Below are positions 46,701 to 59,183 of a stretch of DNA of 64,000 bases, one piece after another (the first letter of the stretch is position 1; the number at the start of each line of letters is the position of its first letter). Both the position numbers and the translations under genes were made by a program. The stretch is from Ustilaginoidea virens (Eukaryota > Ascomycota > Sordariomycetes > Hypocreales > Clavicipitaceae): assembly GCF_000687475.1 (NCBI RefSeq), contig NC_057318.1, positions 1 to 64,000 on the forward strand, in the 5' to 3' direction. A model generated the notes under the pieces. That model searched no databases. It was not told the DNA's origin and saw only the letters and a program-made list of their open reading frames with translations.

Positions 46701-48850
46701 GAGTAGGACTAATACTACTACCGATAAGGAGCTCGTATGGATCTATCCTTTATCTATAAGGTTTATTACCTATCTCCAAACCTTAAATAGCTAGTCTTAT
46801 GGTATATTATATAGCGGTCCCTATAGGAGGTTAGGCGACCCCCTATCTAAGGTTAGTTTAAGCTTAATATAGTAATCAAGCGTGCCCTAGTGTAGTAGGA
46901 GGCTAGAGGCCTTTGCCTTATTAAAAAGGTCGGCGAAGTCTTAAAGCTCTAATAGTAAGGTCCGCAGCTAGGCTAGAGGGGAAGCTAAATCCTAATATAG
47001 CGGGAGCGTAATGCAGAGGATATATATAAGCTCCTATAGGCTTATAAGGAAGAAGGAGGTCGAATTATCTTAGGTATATACTATATATTATAGTATGCTG
47101 TAAAAGACCGATCTAAGAATATTAATTGCGGTAGGCCTAGGGGATTAAGTAGTTAATTCTTTTATAAAGAGGCCGCTAGCGGCTCTAATTCTTAATTAGC
47201 GCTATTTCGCCTATAGTTCGATATCGCGGTATTCTATCTAAAGTAACCCTAGGATAATATTACGGGTAAAGCCCGGGATGACGTATAGTATTACAGCTAA
47301 TAGCTATCTATTGATATTGATATCGATATAGATAGTATAGGTAATTAAAGGGGTAGTCTATTGCTCCCCCGATCGACTTTTTATATCTATTATAGTCTTA
47401 AGTTTCCTACGAGATAGTAGATGGATAAGCTAAAGTCCTAACCTTTAGATAGTTCTTTCGCTTATCGCATTATAATAGTTATAATTAAAATTAATTAGGG
47501 TATCGATAAAGGTAAAATTATTATATAATATTGGGACTAAAAAGGGGTGTCTATCTATACGGTCTTTAATATTATTAATCTCCTTTATGTAGTATTCTTA
47601 TTGTAATCTAGCCGGGGGCTAGGTATATTTTTTGAGCCCTTTTGCAAGACTCGGCTTAAGGGCTAGTCTTTTCCCTAAGAATTACTATTATTGCTATCTC
47701 TAAGTTTAGCGATTCGCGAGGCTTCTATAACCTTTAGGTCTATAGAAGCTACGGTTATCTCTAATAGAGGCTGGGCCAGCCTTAGCTTATATTCTGGTAT
47801 TTTATAGCTAGTATCCCTGCATCGGGGATAAAGTAAATTCTAATAGCACTCCTTAAGGACCGCTCTCGAAACCTATACTACCCTTTTAGTAGATAACTTC
47901 TTCTTACCCTTTAATCCTAGCTTATTAACGCCTATTATAGGCATATCACTATTCTTATCCTAAGCGGTTGCCTATAGATCCTAAGCATTATCGTTATAAT
48001 CCCGGGAGGGATCTATATAGTATCTTACGGTAAGGCTTATCTCTAAGTCGATAGCGATTTTATAGTACCATATAACGGCCGTATTATAGTCCTTATAGGA
48101 GACCCTTAGGCTAATAATCTTTTCCAATATATGAGGGTTAAAGGCAGATCGGAGTATTTCTAGCTTTACCGACTCGGGCCAATTAAGTCCCCCTATTAAT
48201 ACTAATTTTTCTTTAAAACGCACGAAGAAGGCGGAGAAAGGTTCTTTCGGTATTTAGTAGAGGGTATACTTAAGCTTTATAATCGCGCGTTCTTCTTAAT
48301 ATAAATCCTCGAAGAGTCGCTATAGGTAAATAAAGAAGGCTATAAGATAGTAATAGAGGGCCGTACTATTCTTAAAGAAGGCTATAACCTAGGATTAGAT
48401 TATAGCCGAGAGGTTTTAGTAGATAAACATCTACTAGGTCTTATCGTTACTAATAAAATCCCAATCGATCTCTAATTTATATTCTATAAAGGTCTTCCAT
48501 GCAGTAAATATAGCCTTTTTGCTATTAAAAGGTTCCCTGATCGGTATCGGCTTATATTTTAGTCGGGTTTCCTTTAGGATTAAAATAGAGTCGGTCTAGG
48601 ATCGGTCTAAGGTCAATATAGGTACTAACGATAATTATTGCTGTATCTAGTCGATAAGAGCCTGTATCCGACGCTTAGTCTGCTCGGCCTGGGCGCGTAT
48701 CTAGCGCTTACTCTCTTAGCTTTAAGATAGCTATTCTTAGAACCTTATATTAAGTACTTCCATAGCATTCGTAATTGACTCTAGTTATATGGCCTATTAG
48801 CGGGCGGGAGCGCGTTGCATATCGTCCGAGCCCATAGTATTCTGTAAGGG
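43800..48850 (-). pseudogene. Gypsy-2 gag-pol relic
   Basis: Reverse-strand gag-pol. The chromodomain relic is at about 43880-44020 (EPLKNFEDTTAREAFED). Integrase, RNase H and RT follow at about 44200-46900. Gag is near 47950-48500 with an open block 47981-48223 (LNWPESVKLEILRSAFNPHI). Many in-frame stops; not translatable. Confidence 0.78.
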
Positions 48851-48914
48851 ATCTATATCTATTATCGGTAGTTATATAAGATATAACAATAAGGATTGAG
48901 AGAGTTTATTCAAT

Positions 48915-49166
48915 TGTGAAGGACTAGCCCTAGGGCGACTGCGAATAGGCGTCAAATATATATATTAAATAAACTAAAGAGTAAAGGAAGGAGCCCGAAT
49001 AGGAGTCCCTCCGAGGCCTACTTATCCGTATGTGGCGCGGGCTAGAGCCCTAGCATTGCCCCCATAGGCCCGCGCGTCTGCCTTATATAATCCATCTTGG
49101 ATTAAGCACGGGCGCAGCCCGAGCCCTAGCCAATCCATGACACGGGCATAGCCCGAGTCCGTAACA
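48915..49166 (-). repeat. Gypsy-2 5' LTR
   Basis: 252 bp, TGTGAAGGAC to CCGTAACA; its partner is 43530-43781 (same length, ends CTGTAATA after one transition). Confidence 0.9.
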
Positions 49167-49171
49167 GTAAA

Positions 49172-49408
49172 GGATTTATTTGCTTTACTAATAACTATCT
49201 AAAAAAGGGGAAAGGAAGTAAAAGAGGGTAATTATACGATATGGCCTTTTTGTGTGTGTGCCATTGTCATATATATCGGCGCAGTCGGGCCGGGCTGCCC
49301 GCGTGCCCTACCGGACTTAGGGGCATAGGGGCAAAAGTGGCCATATCGTGGCGCGGCACATCTGTCGCAATGTGCGCAATTGGGCACCTTGCGACAGCGA
49401 TTCCGACA
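49172..49408 (-). repeat. Copia-1b 5' LTR, right part
   Basis: Remaining 237 bp of the LTR begun at 43451, ending CCGACA. It abuts Copia-3 coding sequence at 49409, so Copia-1b inserted into Copia-3. The short ORFs here are LTR shadows. Confidence 0.83.
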
Positions 49409-50478
49409 GGCATATTATTTCCGTTTATTTGATATAAAATGTAGGGTTTCTTTTTAATTCGGCGGATCAAAAAGATATTTTTTTGCATTTTTTTTTCCTA
49501 AGGTAAATTCTATCTATTTTAGTATTCTAATATAATTTTTTCTTCTTTATTAATAATTCGGAAAGAATATTAATAAATATCCCTAGAATATATAGAATAT
49601 TAGCAAAGGTAATAATTCGCCTATCTTTTAGCACGATATAAATAGTTTTAATATTTTAGACCCTAGTAGTGCCTGATATACCTTAAATATACTGATCGAT
49701 AGCCTTATTGATGTGTAGAAACTACTTTTCGTCGTTAAATATATATGCTATTGCACTAGTATTAACGATAATATAAGCCTATAAAGTAGAAGACTCATTA
49801 GAAAAGGATTTAGCGGAAATGCCCTCTGCGGTAAAGGCCTACTTTTCTTTTTTTTCCCTTTAATTTAGTCGAGTTATTCTTATTATCGTCATTGTTATTA
49901 TATATATTTTGGAAGGCCTTAAATGCAGCTTGCACGTTTTTGCTTTTTTGCTTTATTTTGGCTATTATAGCCTTTTTAGTTTTCTTTTAAATCTTTAAGT
50001 AGAACTTATTAGGCGCTAGAAAAGGAATAAGAGCCTAATAGTTCTTATAATACAGTCCTTTCTTCTTAATATATGGTTGCTTATAGTATTTATAGGGCGT
50101 TGATTTTGATGATGGTTCTTTTAAAGCTAAAGCTAAAGCTATACTAGTAGTATTCCTAGGGGCGGCGGCGGCCTTTAATAAAGGCTTTCTTTTAATAGTA
50201 AATACGGTATACTTCCTTTTAATAATATTCCTTTTCTCTTAAAGTTTTACCTACTACCTTATATCTTTAATAATCTTATGAAAGTTAATATATTGCCCTA
50301 GCTTTTCGGCTTTAGTAATTTCCCGGTTAATATCATCCTAAATGCTAGGATACTTTTAAGAAAGGGCTTTCGCTAATATATTAGTAGGCTTATTCCCTGA
50401 TAGGAGGACTAAGCTACTTTATTTTAGTCGATTATAAATAGTTAATACTTCACTAAGTTATTCTAAAATATTACATTT
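49409..50478 (-). pseudogene. Copia-3 relic: gag zinc knuckle and protease
   Basis: Reverse-strand remains of a third copia family. The protease active-site area is near 49750-49790 (the usual DSGAT reads NTSAI after transitions). The typical NVLYVPG..NLLS block reads ANILYILGIFINILS near 49566-49620. A zinc-knuckle-like segment with lost cysteines lies near 50045-50100. Interrupted on the left by Copia-1b and on the right by Gypsy-3. Confidence 0.65.
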
Positions 50479-50733
50479 TGTGACGAACTGGCCCTAGGGC
50501 GACTGCGAATAGGCGTCAATCGGATGTATTAATAAAACTAAGGAGGAAGGGAGAAGAGCCCGAATCGGGTCCCTTCTACAGTCTATATACATCCGTATGT
50601 GGCGCAAGCTAGAGCCCTAATATTACCCTTATAGGCCCGCGCGTCTACCTTATGTCATCTATTCCGGATTAGGCATAGGCACAGCCCAAGCCTTAGTTAA
50701 TCTATAATACGGGTATAGCCTAAGTCCGTAATA
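50479..50733 (-). repeat. Gypsy-3 3' LTR
   Basis: 255 bp, TGTGACGAAC to CCGTAATA on the plus strand. Confidence 0.88.
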
Positions 50734-50759
50734 TACCCCCCTTCGCCAGGAAAAATTTC

Positions 50760-53700
50760 ATCCGTTCCATATTAGGGTTACTATAGGGTTCGACCGGGTC
50801 TATTATATATCCAAATATCCCCCTATTTAACCTTAAATGCCGCCCGCGCCGTAATATCCTTAAAGTTCTCTAGCGGTTCCTAAGTCGGCGAGTCGTACCC
50901 TTTCTATTTTACCAGTATATTATATTTACCGCTACGACCCTAAGCATTTTTAGTAGCTAATATCTCCTCGACTTTAAATTCCTTATGCAGGGTATTAAAA
51001 TCCTCTAGGAGGACTAATAGGGGACTGGGCCTAATATCTATAAGTATTTAGCTCGGCAGTAGGTTAAAAGCAGCATATTCTATAAGATCAATATAAAAAA
51101 CCGGGTAGATACTATTAGGAATATTAAGTCGGATATTAAGCGGGGATAGGACGGCCACAATAGTATATTTAGTAGATACCTAATCGAGCTTCTTATAAGG
51201 CTGGTTAGTCTTAATATTCCGTAGGCTTAGCTAGATTTAGTCCCTAACTTAGTAGTATTCCGTTAGGCATTAGGAGCGGTTCGTTATATCCTACTACCGC
51301 TACTAAGCAAAGGCAATAGTAGCCTAAGCGAGTTCGCCCCCTTCCTATATTATAGCTAGAAAGTATACTACTCACCCCTTAGGGGTCGTTAAATTTAGCG
51401 TAATATCGGGGGGAGGTATTACGATAGGAGAGTTAAAGCTATTTAGGAGACGGTTAGGACTATATCTAGTAACTAAAGAAGTGTGGTTATTTAAAGCGTA
51501 TTAATAAATCGCGAGATATTAGGGCTAATTGTATTAGTCGAACGCTACTTTAATGCATAAAATAGCCTAGACCTCTTGGTTTATACGCTCTGTACTACTA
51601 TCGGTCTATAGGTGGTATATAATCGAGAGGAGTTATTTAGTCCTAATAGCCTTATATATCGTGGTCTAGAATTAGCCTACCTAGTCTAAGCCTTTATCGC
51701 TAATAATCTAGACGGGAAATCTATAATACCGCCACTAGCAGTCGAGAAACCATTCTATATAATCCTCCGCTCGCATTAAGTATATTGCTTTAAGCTAGAC
51801 GTACTTAAATAGGCGGTCGGTAATAACTATTAGGTAACATAGGTTAAAAGCATCTTAGGCTAAGAGGTTAGTTATAAAGTTAATAGAGATTTAAAACTAA
51901 AAACGATTTAGGATTAGTAAAGGCTAGAGTAGGCCCTATTACAATTAGCGGCTCTTATACGCCCTACGGTATTAGTAATTCCAAATAAACCGAGCTATTT
52001 TAGACGATATACTATCAAAGTAGTAGTCTTATTGTAAGAGTTAGAAGGTCGTATTCTTCCTGGGGTGCCCTATAGTAAGGGAGTTATAGTATTATTAGAT
52101 TACTATAGTTATTAGTAGCTTGAACAAAAGGAGCTAAACCTGGCCCTAATAGAGTAGCGCTCTATAGGCGTTTAGGGTATAATCTATAATCTACTCTTTA
52201 GTCTTTACCTCTATAGGGAATCGTCGTTCTCTATTCGCTATAGCCTTCTACTAGGCCTAATATAATTTATCCTTAGCTATAGCCTAATCCTAAAGCGCCT
52301 ATAGGTATATATCGGTAAAGACCTAAGAGCCGTTAGGTAAAAAGACTCTAGTCGATAAAGCCGCTATCGGCCTATCCTCTATTATACCTAGGGCCGTAAT
52401 CGGCCGATCTCCTATTAGGTTTAGCTAAACCTCTATCAGGTCTGCCTCTATAGCGGAAATAGATAGTAGTTAAAGGATTTAGTTAAACCTTAGTGCTATA
52501 CTATCTGCCTTTTGCTCCTATCGTAAGAGGGTATTAGGGTATTAAGCCTATAAGCCAGGCTAGTACTAAAGGTAGAAGTTAAAAAGGGCTAATATTTCGG
52601 CCTATTACGCCTAATATTCCAATATCTCCTTTAGTTAGGCGAAATACTTAAGGTTTTTATAATCCGTAAGGATTATAAACAGGGCGGTAATAAAATAGAG
52701 CTTAGCTAATTACGCCTTAAGGTACGTAATAACGGCAAATAGCTCCTTATTATAGATAGTATAGTTCCGTTCAGCCTTTATAAGCTATACCGAGTAGTAT
52801 ACGACTAAGTAAAGTATCTTATCTTCCCTAATTTAGGAGACGCAGCTACTAAGAGCCATACTAAAGCTATTTGCCTTAAGGATTATTTCCCTCTTAGGGT
52901 CCTATTAGGCGAAAACCAAGTGTAAGATAAAATACTACTTAAGCGTTTAAAAAGCCTTTTCTTCCTTTTTAAGCTATTAAAAGGGAATACCTTTTTATAT
53001 TAGTTGAATTAGGGGCTCGGCTAGGTAAAAGAAATCTAGGATAAAATCGCAGTAGAAGTTTATAAAACCTAAGAAGTTTTAGATGCCCTATAATTTTATA
53101 GGGGCTTCCTACTTTTAAATCGCTTTAATCTTCTTAGGGTCTAAGCAGATCTCCTTCCCTACCATTACGATATAGCTAAAGTAGTATACCTCCTTTACTG
53201 CAAAGTTATATTTATCTAGATCTAGATTTAGATTGGTATCTTATAGGTATCTAAGGATAACCCTAATGCGGTCTATATATTCCTTCTATAAGCCGCTAGT
53301 ATAGACTAAAATATTATCTAAATAGGCAGTAGCGAAATCCCCTAATAAGTCCCCTAAGGCCCTATTAATATAACGCTAGAATATTATAGGGGCCCCGATC
53401 AGGCTAAAGGGGGTTATTAACTACTTAAAGAGGCTAAAGTAGGTCTAGAATGCAGTTAGGTATTTATCGCCCTTAGCAATATAAATCTTATAAAACGCAG
53501 TGTGGATATCTACCTTTATAAACTACTTTGCCTAAGATAGGGAATATAGTATCTCCTTAATTAAGGGAAGGGGATACTAGTCCTATACTATAACCTTATT
53601 TAGGGCCTAGTAATCTATGTAAAAACGCTATCCGCTATTCGCCTTTTTCGCGAGTAGGACTAATACCACTACTAATAAAGAGCTCGTATAGATCTATCTT

Positions 53701-55800
53701 TTATCTATAAGGTCTATTACCTATTTCCGAACCTTAAGTAGCTAGTCCCGCGGTATATTATATAGCGGTCCCTATAGGAGGTTGGGTAGCCCCCTATCTA
53801 AGGTCGGTTTAAGCTTAATATAGTAATCAAGCGTGCCCTAATGCGGTAAAAGGCTAAAGGCCTTTGCCTTATTGAAGAGGTTAGTGAAATCCTAGAGCTC
53901 TAGTAGTAGGATCTATAGCTAGACTAAAAGGGAAGCTAAATTCTAATATAGCAGAAGTATAATACAGAGGATGCGTATAAGCTCCTATAGGCTTATAAGG
54001 AAGAAAGAGGTCAAATTATCTTAGGTATATACCGCGCGTTATAGTATACCGTGAAAGACCGATCTAAAAATATTAATTGTAATAGGCCTAGAAGATCGAG
54101 TGGTTAATTCCTTTATAAAAAGACCGCCGGCGGCTCTAATTCTCAATTAGTACTACTTTGCCTAAAGTTCGATATTGCGGTACTCTATCTAAAGTAACCC
54201 TAGGATAATATCGCGGGTAAGGCCTAAGATAATATATAATATTACGGCTAACAGCTATCTATCGATATCGATATTAATATAAATAGTATAAGTAATTAAA
54301 GGGGTAGTCTATTGCTCCTCTAATCGACTCTTTATATCTACTATAGTCCTAAGTTTCCTACGAGATAGTAGGCGGATAGGCTAGAGTCTTAACCTTTAGA
54401 TGGTTCTTTCGCTTATCGCACTATAGTAATTATAATTAAAATTAATTAGAGTATCGATAAAGGTAGAATTATTATATAATATCGGGACTAAAAAGGGGTA
54501 TCTATCTATACAGTCCTTAATATTATTAGTCTCCTTTATATAGTATTCCTATCGTGACCTGGCTGGGGGCTAGATGCATTTTTTAAGCCCTTTCGCGAGA
54601 TTTAGCTTAAGGGCTAATCTTTTCCCTAGGGATTATTATTATTACTATCTCTAAGCTCGGTAATTCGCAAGGCTTCTATAGCCTTTAGGTCTATAGAAGC
54701 TACGGTTATCTCTAGTAGAGGCTAAGCTAGCTTTAGCTTATATTCCGGCATTTTATAGCCGGCATCTCCGCATTAGGTATAAAGTAATTTCTAATAGCAC
54801 TCCCTAAGGACCTCTTTTAAAACCTATACTACCCTTTTAGCAGATAACTTCTCCTTACCTTTTGAACCTAACTTATTAATGCCCGTTATAGGCGTATTAC
54901 CATCCTTATCCCAAGCGGTTGCCTATAGATCTTAGGCATTATTATTATAATTCCGGTAAGGGTCCGCATAATATTTTGCGGTAAGGCTTATCTTTAGGTC
55001 GATGGCGATTTCATAATACCGTATAACGGCCGTATTATAGTCCTTACAGGAGACCCTTAGGCCGATAATCTTATCCGATATATAAAGGTTAAGGGCGGAT
55101 TAGAGTATTTCTAGTTTAACCGATTTAGGCTACCTAAGCCCCCCCGCTAATACTAATTTCTCTTTAAAATATATAAAGAAGGTAGAAAAAGGTTCTTTCG
55201 GTGCCTAATAGAGGGTATACTTAAGCTCGCTAATCGCATATTCCTCCTAATATAGGTCCTCAAAAAGTTATTATAGATAGTTAAAGAAAGCTATAAAGCG
55301 GTAATAAAGGGCTGCGCTATTCTCGAAGAATACCACAACTTAGGATTAGACTATAGCCGAGAGGTTCTAATAGATAAACATCTATTAGGTCTTATTGTTA
55401 CTAATAAAGTCCTAATCGATCTCTAACTTATACTCTATAAAGGTCTTCTATACGGTAAATATAGCCTTTTTACTATTAAAGGGTTCCCCGACTGATATCG
55501 GCTTATGCCTAGGTCGGGTTTCCTCTAGGGTTAAAATAGAATCGGTCTAAAACCGGTCAGGGGTTATTACGGGGGCTAGCGATAGTTATTATTATATCTG
55601 GTCGATAAGGGCTAGCATCTAATATTCGGTCTGTTCGGCCTGAGTGTATATCCGATGCTCACTCTCCTAATTTTAAGATAGCTATTCTTAGAACCTTATA
55701 TTAAGGACTTCCATAGCATTAGTAATTGACTCCTATTAAGCGGCCTATTAATAAGCAGAGGCGCATCGGGCATCATCTAAGCCTATAGTATTCTATAAGG
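50760..55800 (-). pseudogene. Gypsy-3 gag-pol relic
   Basis: Same order as in Gypsy-2, reverse strand: chromodomain end at about 50830-50970, integrase to RT at about 51150-53850, protease at about 54400-54500, gag at about 54900-55450. No open frame above 60 codons survives. Confidence 0.75.
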
Positions 55801-55865
55801 GCCCTATATCTATTGTCGGCGGTTGCATATAGTATAATAATAAGGGTTGAGAGAGTTTTATTAAT

Positions 55866-56120
55866 TATAACGAACTAGCCCTAAGGCGACTGCGAATAAG
55901 CATTAATCGGATATATTAATAAAACTAAAGAGGAAGGGAGAAGAGCCCGAATCGGGTCCCTTCCGCAGTCTATATATATCTGTATATAGCGCGGGCTAGA
56001 GCCCTAACGTTGCCCTTATAGGCCCGCGTATCTACCTTATGTTATCCGTTCCGGACTAAGCATGGGCGCAGCCCGAGCCTCAGTCAATCTATGACACGGG
56101 CATAGCCCGAGTCCGTGACA
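55866..56120 (-). repeat. Gypsy-3 5' LTR
   Basis: 255 bp; starts TATAACGAAC (RIP-altered TGTGACGAAC) and ends CCGTGACA. Confidence 0.88.
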
Positions 56121-56125
56121 CATTT

Positions 56126-57000
56126 ATTGAGATTCCGTTCTATAACCTGAACAAAACGCTGTATAATATACTTAGTAATGGCGGTCTTTATCGGCTGCAT
56201 ATATTTAATAAGAATGCGTAATTTATCCCTTATTATCGACCTTATTGCTATTATTTGTTTGAAATTTTAGGCTGAGGGTCGTATTAAACCACTTTATATA
56301 TTTAGAAAGAGCTTGTTCTATCTCGGTATAATTATGCCAATTGTTTTTTGATAAAGTATTAATAAGAATGGCCTATTCGTTAGGGCCTATACCGTCTAGG
56401 ATTTATTTCTATTTAAAATAATTGTTTGGGTCTTTTAGCTGTTGGTTTAGGTGCGAATAGCTTTACGTTAGTACAGATATTACCCTCGATGCCGAGGCTG
56501 CCCTAATATTACTAAAAGGGCCGCTTTCTATTAGTATCTCTTCCGACGATAATACTAGAATAGATCGATATAGTTAGAGCGTAATATTCTTAGGTTTATT
56601 AAAGATTACTGCTTAATTAGGATTAATGAGATCATATACCTTCTTTACCTAAGCCTCGCTCTGAATATAATTATATTAGATATCCTATTCGTATCGGGAT
56701 ATTAGAATGTATATAGGTTTATTGTAATTGACTATATCGGCACCTATCTTTGCTATCTGTAATATTCTGGGCACAAAAGGCTGATAATCTGACTAAATAA
56801 GTTAATTATAAGATAAACTGTAAAAATGAACTATAAAGGATATTATGATCTTCCGAATAGCTTTCTTTTTGTTGTAGAAGGCTATATGAATATAATAATA
56901 ATACAAGGTTTCAATAGATCTAATAGGAATCTACTATTATACCTCAATAGGTATCCGAGAAGAGCGGTAGCTATAGTATAATCTAAGATATTAAACGATA
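56126..57000 (-). pseudogene. Copia-3 relic: upstream gag
   Basis: Continuation of Copia-3 beyond Gypsy-3, AT-rich and degenerate. On the reverse strand it reads toward the zinc-knuckle piece at 50045. No 5' LTR could be found; similarity and AT-rich texture fade near 57000-57100. Confidence 0.5.
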
Positions 57001-57099
57001 TAGTGTTGTGGCACCTAACAAAAGGATGAGAATGAGGTTATTGTGTTATTTTATATAATTGCTACTATATTAGAAAGCAGGGAGAGAAAGCGGTATATT

Positions 57100-59183
57100 G
57101 TAAAGGGTTGACCTGACTTAGCTTAATAATACTCAGGCCACCAGCTATTTATAGTGGGCACGGGGGTAACCCTAAGGGGCTACTGTTCCCTCGGTTATAT
57201 GTGCCACATTCGTAGCCAAATATTCCCGACATATGTGATTCCACCGGTATCCCCGCCGACAGACGGCCTTACTGTATTTGAAAGAGGGAAAGCGGGAAAG
57301 AGCTATGCCCTTCCTGCCTTGCCTTCCGATTTCTTCGCAAATCTCAGGCAAAGCTCCGCTTTCCCTGATGATATTTTTTGATCTCTTGTATTTTAACTAA
57401 TTATAGGCTCTTACATAAACAACTCATGGGGCGGTACTTTTGATCACGGTTTCGTAGTTAAAGTGGATAATTAACAGCACTTGGAATTAACGAAGGTAGG
57501 TGAGATCTATATTACGTACGTGCCAGCGTCAGGAGAGCGCTGTCTATATATCTATGCCAAAGTTGCGAAACACGAGCCGTTAAGACATTGATCTACACAT
57601 AGGCCTTCAGGAGTAGTATCGCTTTGCACCACTAAAGTAAAGCTTGCTGTCAAGGTTGCGCGGAAAAGAGAAATCAGCTAACGAGAAGGTTTATCATGCC
57701 CCAAAAACGCATATAGGTTTGCCATTGAATTTAAACCCGTTCCTGTCGTCAAACTTAAGCAGGTAGCACTTGACAGCTGGCGTCAGTAAGCTCTTTACTA
57801 CCGCCGCGCCCCAAAAAACCGTCCTGTTTCCCAATACCATTACAATCCTACTATTTTGCCACGACTTTGGCCAATTTATCCTCCGATCTTATATCAACCT
57901 AGCGACTCTGTGCCTTTACTTGTTATTCGGCGTACCGCCAGTCCAACTTGAGCCCCCCCGTCCGCCTGCACATCCTACTATCGGTTCAAAGGGTGCACAT
58001 AATAGAGCCGTGTTACACAGCTTTCATATATCGACGCGATGAGGAAGGTGGACGCTAACAAGGGTTTTATCCGCATCCTAACATTTTTGAACGACTTGTT
58101 CTCGTCCTCACAAGGTAGCAGGCGCAGAAAACTTGAAAATAATATTCCCGTGCCAATTCTGCTCGCTGCCGAGAGTAGTGATAAGAAAGAAGCGAAAAAC
58201 ACAAAGGAGAAGTCAGAAAACCTAGGCCTTTAAGACGCCTTGACACCAGTTCAGAGTCGATCGACTCTTCTATCTCTAACCCGCTTTTTTTACGGATGAT
58301 GGTGAAAACGAACTCCTGGCCGTTACTCCGCAACTGCCGCGAAGCAGGTTTGGAGAAGCGGAGATGTCTGATCGTTATGGAAAAAGCTACAGCATAGCCG
58401 CCCGAAGCAAAAGATCAGTCGTTATATTCACTGAATTCCACACTTCAATAGCGAGACTTATTCCCATTTACTGCCTCCCGAGGAGCCTGTTGGTCCTGAG
58501 GCTTCGTAGGAGTCCTAGGAGGGTATGTAGCTCTTAGAACATAGAGTGGTTGCTAATTGCCAGCCGTCCATAGAATGGGTCTTGATGTTGGGGATGTGCA
58601 AGAGTTCCAGTGTGTCGGGACTGCGTAATGTCTGATGAGCCTATGGTGCGCGCTAGGCCACCAAATGAATCGGTTTTCTTCTTTGTCTTTCCGCATAAAT
58701 CCTCGACTATGTGGATACGGAAGAATCCAATGGCTCCCAATAAACGATCATTTCAGGCCTTGTCGCCATTTCCATGTGCCAGCCTTGCCTCATGCAGTTT
58801 TGATGGCATGGAAACTCTGTTGGAATAGCATGCGATATGAATTAGCGGTGATATGCTTCTAAAAATGGATGGATCTTGACCATGAAATTCATGATTGGCT
58901 GAATGAGGGCCCCATAGATCCAAAAACGGCCACATCTTAACCGCTATATTTTGATTGGCTGCAATGCTTGGGGCCGAACACGAGGCCAGCAATTTCTAAG
59001 ACAAATATACCACCAACTAGCTAAAAGAACTTATAGAAATACGAAAGAGACAAGTTTTAGGGTCGTATTATCTGGTTTTATATTACGCTAATAAGTTTTA
59101 TATAATATTCCGTGTCTAGTTTGAGTCTGTTAACATATGATGTTATCGAGCGGGTTATTATAATTCCCGTTGACTCCAAATAC
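57100..59183. other. Transition to unique sequence, no gene seen
   Basis: Base composition becomes balanced and the TA-rich RIP texture ends near 57100, marking the inner edge of the repeat block. Several ORFs of 60-90 codons exist on both strands (for example 57154-57381, 57770-58042, 58067-58333), but they overlap, have no recognisable domain and no joined exon structure I could build. I call no gene here. Confidence 0.6.

Larger units (their letters stand above)
43530..49166 (-). mobile_element. Gypsy-2: chromovirus, structurally complete, RIP-damaged
   Basis: A 5.64-kb element with 252-bp LTRs (43530-43781 and 48915-49166) and target duplication GTAAA (43525-43529 and 49167-49171). It sits inside the Copia-1b LTR. 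On the reverse strand a polypurine tract (AGAGAAGGGGGG) lies just before its 3' LTR (43782-43800). It is related to Gypsy-1 and Gypsy-3 but lacks the extra 3' module of Gypsy-1. Confidence 0.9.
50479..56120 (-). mobile_element. Gypsy-3: chromovirus, structurally complete, RIP-damaged
   Basis: A 5.64-kb element with 255-bp LTRs (50479-50733 and 55866-56120) and a perfect target duplication CATTT (50474-50478 and 56121-56125). It is a close relative of Gypsy-2: the internal regions can be followed side by side, with many transition differences. It is inserted into Copia-3. Confidence 0.9.

Noticed and set aside
57770..58333. Candidate genes in the first unique segment
   Set aside because: Overlapping short ORFs on both strands with no domain and no splice structure that extends them.
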